Shown: piece after piece, positions 1 to 9,600 of the stretch
Layout of the letters: every line of letters starts with the position of its first letter
Position numbering within the stretch: the stretch's first letter is position 1
Source: Plotosus lineatus
Taxonomy: Eukaryota > Chordata > Actinopteri > Siluriformes > Plotosidae
Direction: 5' to 3'
DNA: 64,000 bases
Assembly (NCBI GenBank): GCA_024760905.1
Contig: CM045746.1
Span: 4,184,001 to 4,248,000, forward strand
Position numbers and translations under genes: made by a program
The notes under the pieces: model-generated
The model's database searches: none
What the model was told of the DNA's origin: nothing
The model's input: the letters and a program-made list of their open reading frames with translations, nothing else

Positions 1-694
1 TAAGACAGAATACATGTGCATGAATGCCAAGGACCAAAGAGGAACGGTGAGATTACAGGGAGCAGAGATAAGAAAGGTGGAGGATTTTAAGTACTTAGGC
101 TCAACAATCCAGAGCAATGGAGAGTGTGGAAAAGAGGTGAAAAAGCGTGTGCAGGCAGGTTGGAATGGTTGGAGAAAAGTGTCCGTGTGATGTGTGATAG
201 GAGGGTATCGGCAAAAATGAAAGGAAAAGTGTACAAGACGGTGTTGAGGCCAACGATGCTGTATGGGTTAGAAACAGTGGCCCTGGGGAAAAGACAGGAG
301 GCAGAGTTGGAGGTAGCAGAGATGAAAATGTTGAGGTTCTCTTTGGGAGTAACGAGGATGGATAGGATTAGGAATGAGCACGTCAGAGGGACAGCACATG
401 TAAGACGTTTTGGAGACAAAGTCAGAGAGGCTAGATTGAGATGGTTTGGACATGTACAGAGGAGGGATAGTGAGTATATTGGTCGTAGGATGCTGAGGCT
501 GGAACTACCAGGCAAAAGGCCTAGAGGAAGACCAAAGAGACGATTCATGGATGTGGTAAAGGAGGACATGAAGGTCGTTGGTGTAAGAGAAGAAGATGCA
601 AAGGATAGGGTGAGATGGAGGCAGATGATTCGCTGTTGCGACCCCTGAAGGGAAAAGCCGAAAGGAAAAGAAGAAGAAGATACAGACCCGAACT
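1..694 (+). pseudogene. RTE-type LINE, C-terminal end of reverse transcriptase
   Basis: This is the 3' end of a non-LTR retrotransposon cut by the window edge. The reading frame resembles the copy at 30763-31943: a KVEDFKYLGSTIQSNG block, then LRPTMLYGLETVALGKRQ and the basic C-terminus ending near base 648. A one-base deletion near 183, compared with that copy, shifts the frame, so this copy is not functional. After the stop comes the short 3' tail (GCGACCCCTGAAGGG, then AAAAGCCGAAAGG and an AAG-rich end) seen in the other RTE copies here. RTE assignment rests on RT motifs in the better copy. Confidence 0.85.
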
Positions 695-829
695 GTCTTC
701 ATTAAATAAAAGAAACGAACTCGTAACTTCATGCCGACACAGGAAAAAATCATTATTATGCAACACAACCCCTTAAGTACACTGAGTATTTGATTGTATC
801 AATCTGTATCTAAACATTATATATATACT

Positions 830-900
830 TGTGTATGTGTGTGTGTGTTTACGCACGTGAACGTACGTGTACATATATATGTAGATATGTGTATATATGC

Positions 901-941
<41 letters not shown>

Positions 942-1034
942 GTGTGTATGTGTATATATATATATATGTGTGTGTATGTATATGTATATATATGTATATG
1001 CATGTATGTAAGTGTGTATGTGTGGATACCTATA

Positions 1035-1101
<67 letters not shown>

Positions 1102-1125
1102 ACATATATGAGTCCACGGGCATGA
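830..1125. repeat. Compound (TA)n/(TG)n microsatellite
   Basis: Long runs of TA and TG/CA dinucleotides with interruptions. They create long open frames of repeating Tyr-Ile or His-Thr on both strands, which are not genes. Confidence 0.95.
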
Positions 1126-1432
1126 AAAAATGTATGCACATATATGCATGTATCGATACCAATACTTAAAAGAACCCGCCCCCGGATACATAATGAACAC
1201 CACCCCATCTAGAGGACGCCATTTTCATCGACATAGTACCGCCCCCAGCACTTTGTAATCATTCTTCTATAATCACCTGAAGAGAGAGGATGGTTTCACC
1301 ACCCTTCGAAACAGATCTGTAGTGATAAATGGAGTTTCAATAGAAAGTCTTTGTCCTGTCCTTTTATTTTTGTTATTTGCTCTACCAAAAAGTATTGAGC
1401 ACTCTCCTACGGAAGGATCTACTCAGAAAATC

Positions 1433-1476
<44 letters not shown>

Positions 1477-1486
1477 CTAGTATACA
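1126..1486. other. Non-coding, unassigned
   Basis: No gene or known repeat recognised, apart from a (TA)n run at about 1436-1468 just before the pogo-like element. Confidence 0.5.
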
Positions 1487-1702
1487 TACATGTGTTGATG
1501 TAATAAGCGCCCCGTTCCAATAAGTGCCCCCCAATGTCTTTTTTATTTATTTCTTTTTTAATCCTAAGTCGATTAACCGCCCATGTGTCCTGGGGACAAA
1601 ATTGTAGAATCAAACTTACCAATTTTATTTGATCAGTCTCTGTAACCATACAGTGACGCGTTCACCGCCTGTAAAAGTGAGTTTACACGGTATTCTAAGC
1701 AC

Positions 1703-2034
1703 TGTAGTCTCCGGCAGAGCGTGACTGTACGCAGGTGGCTCACAATGCATACGCCTGATTCAACTCCCCAATCTAACATTGTATAAAGACGAGCAGTGCG
1801 CTCCTCCTGGTTCTAGAAGATTGTCCCTCTTCGCAACCCTGTTTCCCGTGATATTGCCGTCTCCTGGTTCTCAACTCCGTGCTGGCCAAGCCCTTTAGTT
1901 TATGATTTTCTTGTTTCTCTGCATCACCAGCAGTGACTACGTTTTCCCCATGCTTTAGTGTCTTCAGTGTGAAAAATAAAGTTCATACTCTGTCTCGTGC
2001 ATTTTTGGGTTTGGCTGAAAGTTCCAGACATAAC
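1703..2034 (+). mobile_element. Solo LTR of an unclassified LTR retroelement
   Basis: An LTR-like block starting TGTAGTC and ending AGACA, with a TATAAAG box at 1782-1788 and AATAAA at 1975-1980. A related copy lies at 25765-26128. The sibling pogo-like copy near 13770-13800 lacks this block: the sequence runs from the 'gtttaca.ggtatt' stretch directly into 'accccctgccactgg'. This shows it is an insertion. Target duplication is unclear (about 4 bp at best). No internal retroviral genes are present. Confidence 0.75.
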
Positions 2035-2332
2035 ACCCCCTGCCACTGGTAACAACACATTCGATTGTTCTGCCGTGCTTTAAAAAAAAACAGGAAAATA
2101 TTTTGCTGTGTTCTCTTGGTAAATGTCCAACAACCGATGAACCATTAGAAACTGCTACAACAAAACTATCCTGAGGATTAGACATATGACGGTATGTTGT
2201 TAACTGTTCGATAAGGATGGGTTGCCAAATATCACGATAAATATGAAATCCTCGAATAGAACTATCACATATTAAATTTGATGCCATGCTTAAAGGAAGT
2301 GCTGTTTTGGCCCAAAGTAATCCTATATACAT
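2035..2332 (-). pseudogene. HIRAN-like protein fragment of the pogo-like element
   Basis: The leftward frame starts around 2332 or 2296 and reads IRGFHIYRDIWQP near its start, then [20 protein letters not shown] and a Cys-rich block (IFSCFF). This 'VY.D.W.P ... AVAV ... VGH.PR' pattern is what I associate with HIRAN-type domains in metazoan proteins of unknown function. The frame is cut by the solo LTR at 2034. The second copy at 13745-13910 continues past this point with [16 protein letters not shown] domains bind DNA ends in other proteins; a role here is not known. Identification is moderate. Confidence 0.55.
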
Positions 2333-2407
2333 GACGTAACTACTAAATGTGGAATCTTTCCGGGTGCTACTGCTTTTTTTTTTTACCCTAAACGAAGATC
2401 AGATGTT

Positions 2408-3079
2408 ATGATGGATGCAACATCGTCGCACAAGGGGAAACGTGCAAAAGCGTATATCTCATTCAAGCTGAAAGTGAGAGAATTCGCAAAGAATTCAACA
2501 AATTTAGCAGCATCAAAACAATTTAATGCTGATCGGAAAATTTCCGTGAAATGGTAGACAAAACAAAATGAAAACGGAAGGCTGGTGGAGGAAGAAAGGT
2601 TGTTTATATGCCTATTGAACAAGAATTTATTTCATGGCTCGAAGCGTGCAGGAAACAAGGGACAAGAGTGATCGGCAAGGCTCTTAAACGGGAAGCACTC
2701 AATTGCATAAGGAGGAAGGCAACCAATCATTCAAAGCAAGTTGTGGCTGGCTTAGGTCATTCCTGAAACTAAATAAAATTAGAAGAGCAACTCATGTGGC
2801 ACAGAAAAGCGAGGCAGTTTTAGGTGAAAAAATGATGTAATTTCTGCAATGTGTTATCAGAATGAGAAAATGTCAAAACTATCCTCTTTCCACGTTAGGT
2901 AATATGATTACTAATATAATACAATTTAGATGGCAGTGAAGATCATTTATTGTTTTAGGAGTCTGATGACGACAGCGATCCCTTTGACGGGTTTGAAGAA
3001 CCCACACCAGTCGAAGCTGCTGCGCATGACCAGCTGACTAAAAATATGCTGGATGCTCTGAATGAATGGAGCGATTAGC
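2408..3079 (+). pseudogene. Pogo/CENP-B-type transposase remnant
   Basis: From the ATG at 2408 or 2411 the frame reads a basic stretch (KGKRAKAYISFKLKVREFA), then NLAASKQFNADRKISVKW followed by a stop. This matches the Psq-type helix-turn-helix start of pogo/CENP-B transposases. A second helix-turn-helix region follows (EQEFISWLEACRKQG). The DDE core is absent. An acidic C-terminus (ESDDDSDPFDGFEEP ... LDALNEWSD) lies at 2958-3079. Several stops and the deletion make it non-functional. Confidence 0.65.
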
Positions 3080-3434
3080 TAGATATGACACATACATACA
3101 TACATACAGGTCCTTCTCAAAAAATTAGCGTATTGTGATAAAGTTCATTATTTTCTTTAATATACTGATAAAAATTAAACTTTCATATATTTTAGATTTA
3201 TTGCACACCAATGGAAATATTTCATGTCTTTTATTGTTTTAATACTGATGATTTTGGCATACAGCTCATGAAAACCCAAAATTCCTATCTCAAAAAATTA
3301 GCATATCATGAAAAGATACTCTCAACGAGCTATTAACCTAATCATCTGAATCAACCAATTAACTCTAAACACCTGCAAAAGATTCCTGAGGCTTTAAAAA
3401 CTCCCAGCCTGGTTCATTACTCAAAACCGCAATT

Positions 3435-4388
3435 ATGGGTAAGACTGCCGACCTGACTGCTGTCCAGAAGGTCATCATTGACACCCTCAAGCAAGAGGGT
3501 AAGACACAGAAAGAAATCTCTGAGCGAATAGGCTGTTCCCAGAGTGCTGTATCAAGCCACCTCAGTGGGACGTCTGTGGGAAGGAAAAAGTGTGGCAGAA
3601 AACGCTGCACAACCAGAAGAGGTGACCGGACCCTGAGGAAGATTGTGGAGAAGGGCCGATTCCAGACCTTGGGGGACCTGTGGAAGCAGTGGACTGAGTC
3701 TGGAGTAGAAACATCCAGAGCCACCGTGCACAGGCGTGTGCAGGAAATGGGCTACAGGTGCCGCATTCCCAAGGTCAAGCCACTTTTGGCGTGTTGCTCA
3801 GTTGTCCAAAGTACTTTTTTCGGATGAAAGCAAATTTTGCATGTCATTCGGAAATCAAGGTGCCAGAGTCTGGAGGAAGACTGGGGAGAAGGAAATGCCA
3901 AAATGCCTGAAGTCCAGTGTCAAGTACCCACAGTCAGTGATGGTCTGGGGTGCCATGTCAGCTGCTGGTGTTGGTCCACTGTGTTTTATCAAGGGCAGGG
4001 TCAATGCAGCTAGCAATCAGGAGATTTTGGAGCACTTCATGCTTCCATCTGCTGAAAAGCTTTATGGAGATGAAGATTTTCATTTTTCAGCACGACCCGG
4101 CACCTGCTCACAGTGCCAAAACCACTGGTAAATGGTTCACTGACCATGGTATTACTGTGCTCAATTGGCCTGCCAACTCTCCTGACCTGAACCCCCATAG
4201 AGAATCTGTGGGATATTGTGAAGAGAAAGTTGAGGGACACCAGACCCAACACTGTGGATGAGCTTAAGGCCGCTATCGAAGTATCCTGGGCTTCCATGAC
4301 ACCTCAGCAGTGCCACAGGCTGATTTGCTCCATGCCACTCCGCATTGAAGCAGTCATTTCTGCAAAAGGATTCCCGACCAAGTATTGA
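3435..4388 (+). pseudogene. Tc1-like transposase, frameshifted
   Basis: The frame starts [12 protein letters not shown], followed by the paired helix-turn-helix DNA-binding region (KEISERIGCSQSAVSSHLSG, then TSRATVHRRVQEMGYR). A deletion after VKPLL near 3786 removes about 55 bp relative to copy 2 and shifts the frame. Further on are FSDESKF (first catalytic Asp), a damaged HD.APAHSAK block (second Asp) and LNWPANSPDLNP, where IENLW is altered. The end at PTKY-stop matches the other copies. No active protein can be made. Confidence 0.9.
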
Positions 4389-4506
4389 GTGCATAACTGA
4401 ACATAATTATTTGAAAGTTGACCTTTTTTGTATTAAAACACTTTTTTATTGGTCGGATGAAATATGCTAATTTTTTGAGATAGGGATTTTTGGTTTTTCT
4501 TTACTT

Positions 4507-4850
4507 CATCAGTTCATTTTCTGTAACCGCTTCATCCTAATTAGGGTCGCGGGGAGGCTGGTGCCCATCCCAACCAACTCCGGGCGAGGGCAGAGTACAC
4601 CCTGGACAGCTCGCCAGGCCATCGCAGGGTGGAAACACGCCAACGGCTTTGCAGCCTACTCTTGTCGAAAGTCAGCAATGGTTCTTTTACATGCCTCACA
4701 CCATAGACGGTGAGAGACATGGCCGGCCTTTGATAACCCAGTTAGCTGCACTGGGGGGGACAGTGACAATCTTGTGGAGAGTGGGACTTGAACCCCCAAC
4801 CTTAGGATTAGCAATCCAGCACCTCATACCATTAGAGCACCACTGCCCCG
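4507..4850 (-). mobile_element. tRNA-headed SINE with tail B, inserted in Tc1 copy 1
   Basis: Reverse orientation. The tRNA-like head at the right has a B-box-like GGTTCAAGTCC on the minus strand and an A-box region ending near 4850. The body shares the GTAAAAGAACCATTGCTGAC block with the other SINE copies. From about 4630 leftwards the 3' part is the common teleost 'CCTAATTAGG' tail rather than the RTE tail. A perfect 13-bp target duplication (TTTTTCTTTACTT) flanks it at 4494-4506 and 4851-4863, so head and tail B moved as one unit. Confidence 0.9.
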
Positions 4851-5092
4851 TTTTTCTTTACTTTTTTGCCAAAATTATCAATATTAAAACAATAAAAGCC
4901 CTGAACTACTTCAGTTGTGTGTAATGAATCTAAAATATTTGAAAGTCGAATGTTTTTAGCAGTACATTACAGAAAATAATGAACTTTATCACAATATGCT
5001 AATTTGGTCATAAATCGATCTGGTCGTATGTTGAATTTCCATCCAAATACACTCACGCCAAACAAAAACAGATGAATAAATTTCGCGCATTT

Positions 5093-5519
5093 AAATCTAT
5101 ACATCTATTTTCAATTCTACGTCACTGTGACACACAGCACAGAGCCAATTCTTTCTGTACTCCACTGTGTGGGCGGGTCCGATAGCTTCAAACTACAATT
5201 TTATTGGATTATAACAACAGCCACAGACTGCGTGTGTTGTTTTGAGTAAAGAGATAAATTTCCATTTTATTTTATCAGCTCATTTCCACGAAGCCAAGCA
5301 CAGCTGGCAAGCAAACACAAATGGACAGACATGGAAAAACTTCAACCCGCAGAGCAGCTGATTGCCAAAACTTGGGACGCGTTTCCTGTCACATCAACAC
5401 TGCAGTGTGTGAGTCCAATAAAATTAGCATTTCAAGGTACCAGACCCGCCCAAACAGAAAGGATTGGCTCTCCACTTCGCGTCACAGTGACGTGGCATTG
5501 AAAGTAGATGAATAGATTT
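5093..5519. mobile_element. Foldback-type MITE with arms of about 110-120 bp
   Basis: Sequence from 5093 to about 5212 is the imperfect reverse complement of about 5410-5519. Paired blocks include the AAATCTAT.CATCTA.TTTCAAT terminus, a GTCACTGTGAC palindrome, GGGCGGGTC and AATTTTATTGGA. The loop of about 200 bp has no gene I recognise. The superfamily is unknown. Confidence 0.75.
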
Positions 5520-5696
5520 GCTCTGAGCAGTTAGAAAGTGAAATCTCCTGCTTGACCTTTTAAGATGCTGGCGCTGCCAGCAGCGCAAAGAACTGTCGTA
5601 CGCAACACTTGCACTGGACTGCCATGAATCATGCTTCACAACTTTTGCGGTCATAAAGTCGATCAGACATAACTTGCACAGGTCGTAAGTCGATGA
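5520..5696. repeat. Tigger-type element end, degraded
   Basis: Contains GGTCGTAAGTCGATGA and AACTGTCGTACGCAAC motifs resembling the ends and interior of the Tigger element at 47656-48499. Low-confidence fragment. Confidence 0.4.
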
Positions 5697-6396
<700 letters not shown>

Positions 6397-6645
6397 AAAT
6401 ACTATGGTCGGAAGTCTACAGTGGGACGAGACGTTTGCAGGCTGCGTAAGGCATACTATGGTGCGCGGCACGAGGCTGCAGTTCAGATTGATGAGATCGT
6501 CGGTGAGACAGTTAGTGAGGCGGACAGCTCTGATTCGATGGACCGTGACCATATTCACCACGTCAACAAAGATGATGACATCATCCGCTGCATCTGTGGC
6601 ATGTACAAAGACGAGGGTGTGATGATCCAGTGTGAGAAGTGCATG
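6397..6645 (+). CDS. ash1l: ash1l exon: bromodomain C-terminal helix and first half of PHD
   Basis: 249 bp, phase 0 to phase 0. Begins [14 protein letters not shown] after a TTAAAG acceptor and ends CEKCM before GTACGT. It carries the first two Cys pairs of the PHD finger. The next exon is 5.1 kb away. Confidence 0.95.
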
Positions 6646-9600
6646 GTACGTACCTCATGCTCTCCAGATAAAGGGAATGATAAGAGATCTGAGACTAAAG
6701 GCCGACTCACATGTAGGTATTATAGCTGCTAAATAATGTGAAATAGGATGACTTTTTGGGGGGTTCTTTTCAGTTTTTGCTCACCGAAAAAATGTAGGTT
6801 TTTTGGGAAGCCTTCAAATCTTGATTTTTTTTTTTTTTTTATTGAGGATCTGTGACCCTGCACTGGATATATATCATGTATTGTATATAACCTTCTCTTA
6901 AAATGGAAATAAAAAACCCCAAGTGCTTTCTTTTTTCATTACCCTTTACACTTTTTTTCTCTGTATATTTTACATGTAGCCTCAATATGTTCGTCTCAAG
7001 TCCAGTAGGTCCGGTTGAATTAGTTGTGTATTCCAACATGAGCTGTTCGTGTCTGCTCTCAGCTCAGCTTTGGCTTATGGGAGGGCAGCTATTTAGGCCT
7101 GTGCTATTGGCAAAACGCGATATGTGTGAGATAATGCAGCTTGGAGAATGTGTAAAATTTTGCTCCTTCATCCAAGATTCATTGATTCCATGTCAGATCT
7201 GAGCTCTATTACCTGTTAGAGGCTTTTATTAATTAAACCTGGAGATTTATCATTTATTTTGGATGCATGCAGCAGGCAAGATCAGCTTTTTGTTTCATGC
7301 TTATAAGGAAAATCCTGTTTTTTATCAGAGGAGATTATATGGGAAATCCAAGTTGAACTAGTTATTCCAGGAAAAGTAAAGTAAAAAAAATACAGCAATA
7401 GATTCCTGTGTTGCCGATATATACTGGTAGTTCCCATGTGCCCCCTGTAATACAGTTGGCCCCCTTCTCACGGAAACCCCTGAATACAAGAAATCCAGTA
7501 TACGAAAAACATTTTCCTAAATTTTATCCTCTGTATACGAAACAACTTCTTATGAAAAGCGCCAAACACGCCATTCAAACATTAAAACGCGCCATTCAAA
7601 CAGTGCACGAATTGTGCTCTCATTGGCTGTCTCCCAACATCCCGCCCTGCTGGCCTCTCATTGGCCAGGAGGGAGCTGAATCTCCATAGTACTGTACCTA
7701 AAATGTTTGTTTGTCAAACGGGTAAAGGAGAGCTGTACTCTTGGTTCATGAGTTTTTTTGAGAGTGCTCATTGCAGCTTATTTTTCGTTTTTTAAGTTGT
7801 TTAATTCAGTAAATGTTTAATAAATGTGGCGAATGTCTCTGCCGAATGTGGGCAAAACGCGGCTCATCCGGATCTCCGATTCCTCCTCAAGCAAATGGGT
7901 GAATGTTGAGTACTAAACAAGTATTCAAAGCGCACTTACCTGCTTGACAGATTGGAGGTCCGGATGAGCCGTGCGCCACAAATGTGGTGTGCTCCGCCGA
8001 GTGTAGGCGGCGCCCGCATCGTCTGAAGAACATGATATTCATGTGCGGCCATGGCACTTGCCAGCTGTGCAGCGACAGCATGAGCGAGTGCCCCATCTGC
8101 TGGAAGGCTATCGAGAGGCGTATTCTGCTTAGATCTCTGGGCTTCCCTTTGCTTCTCACCGCAGCACTCGCTCCTGTAGCTCATGCTCATCAGTGTTACA
8201 TCAGCTCTTTTTATTTTTGGTTATTGTCTTAAAGCGCTACCTTCTGGACTCAAGTGTTGGTGCATCATACAAATGTGGTGCACTCCGCCGAGTGTGGGCG
8301 GCGGCCGCATTCGGCGGAGCACGCCACAAATGTGGCAGCTCTGCCGAGTGTGAGCAGCGCCCAGGGGCGTGCCACAAATGTTTAATAATGAATGTAAAAA
8401 TTAATAAAAAATGTTTCATAATGGTTTAATTAAAAATATGTTAAAATGGTTTAATATGTTCATAAAATGTTTAAATAATTTAATAAATAATTTTATTTTA
8501 CTTTTAACACATATTTCATACACAATTCATACAAAATTGGTGTATTTTTATAATTTTTAAAGGGTTTATGGGTTAATCTTGGGAGCCTTGGAACGAATCA
8601 CGCGTTTTACATGTAAAATGCCTCTCTACTTACGAAAACTCCAGGTTCTGAAAAAAACGCACTGGAACCGATTAATTTTGTAAGAAGGGGGCCGATTGTT
8701 TATCCCAAAGAATCAGATCTAAGCTCAAGCGGAACACTTCAGAGATGTGGTTCCTCTGTGTGTTGTGAAAAGCAGCTTGAGCAGTAATTACACTGACATC
8801 CGAACCACCATGTACTATTCCTTCTCAAAAAATTAGCATATTGTGATAAAGTTCATTATTTTCTGTAATGTACTGATAAAAATTAAACTTTCATATGTTT
8901 TAGTTTTATTGCACACCAACTGAAATATTTCAGGTCTTTTATTGTTTTAATACTGATGATTTTGGCATACAGCTCATGAAAACCCAAAGTTCCTATCTCA
9001 AAAAATTAGCATATGATGAAAAGGTAGTCTAAACGAGCTATTAACCTAATCATCTGAATCAACCAATTAACTCTAAACACTTGCAAAAGATTCCTGAGGC
9101 TTTTAAAAACTCCCAGCCTGGTTCATTACTCAAAACCGCAATCATGGGTAAGACTGCCGACCTGACTGCTGTCCAGAAGGTCATCATTGACACCCTCAAG
9201 CAAGAGGGTAAGACACAGAAAGAAATCTCTGAGTGAATAGGCTGTTCCTAGACTGCTGTATCAAGGCACCTCAGTGGGACGTCTGTGGGAAGGAAAAAGT
9301 GTGGCAGAAAACGCTGCACAACCAGAAGAGGTGACCGGACCCTGAGGAAGATTGTGGAGAAGGGCTGATTCCAGACCTTGGGGGACCTGTGGAAGCAGTG
9401 GACTGGGCTACAGGTGCCGTATTCCCCAGGTCAAGCCACTTTTGAACCAGAAACAGCAGCAGAAGTGCCTGACCTGGGCTACAGAGAAGCAGCACTGGAC
9501 TGTTGCTCAGTGGTCCAAAGTACTTTTTTCGGATGAAAGCAAATTTTGCATGTCATTCGGAAATCAAGGTGCCAGAGTCTGGAGGAAGACTGGGGACAAG

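Larger units (their letters stand above)
1487..3085 (+). mobile_element. Pogo-like DNA transposon, broken, with divergent HIRAN-like ORF
   Basis: The left end (GATGTAATAAGCGCCCC near 1498) resembles the terminal inverted repeat of the better-bounded copy at 13593-14433. Inside, a leftward frame codes for a HIRAN-like sequence and a rightward frame codes for a pogo/CENP-B-type DNA-binding region, with about 75 bp between the two starts. Near 2950-3079 the acidic transposase C-terminus appears. The catalytic core is deleted, the right end is missing where a Tc1 copy follows, and a solo LTR interrupts the leftward ORF. Family assignment is by inference. Confidence 0.7.
3107..5010 (+). mobile_element. 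Tc1-type (DD34E) transposon, copy 1
   Basis: A Tc1/mariner element with long inverted repeats of about 200 bp, preceded by TA at 3105-3106. The outer and inner ends of the repeat carry the same short direct repeat (CTCAAAAAATTAGC...), an IR/DR layout. The right inverted repeat is split by a SINE at 4507-4850, and the right end fades into unrelated sequence near 5010. This copy retains the 53 bp (about 3740) that are deleted in copies 2, 4 and 6. Confidence 0.92.
7452..8700. mobile_element. Tigger-related MITE, subfamily 2, with captured cargo
   Basis: The ends are inverted: GGCCCCCTTCTCACGGAAA on the left and TTTTGTAAGAAGGGGGCC on the right. The left third shares the 'cattggctgtctcccaacatcccgccc' region, written here as CATTGGCTGTCTCC plus CATCCCGCCC, with the CAGTGGTACC elements at 25, 37, 41-42 and 57 kb. 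The right third (about 8420-8640) matches 38030-38260. Between about 7833 and 8390 it diverges from the 37-kb copy: here are a short palindrome (CTCATCCGGA...TCCGGATGAG), GC-rich repeats and a mib1 fragment. Confidence 0.7.

Noticed and set aside
773..1208. Open frames of more than 100 codons rich in Tyr-Ile or Cys-Val
   Set aside because: They are read-through of (TA)n/(TG)n microsatellites on both strands; the same holds for 40530-40865.
1964..2332. Host HIRAN-domain gene
   Set aside because: It occurs twice in the window within the same TA-flanked transposon family and its last 23 residues come from the solo LTR.
7984..8232. Small RING-finger gene
   Set aside because: Only the 37-codon core is protein-like; the first zinc-ligand pair is missing and flanks are transposon DNA, so it is a captured fragment.
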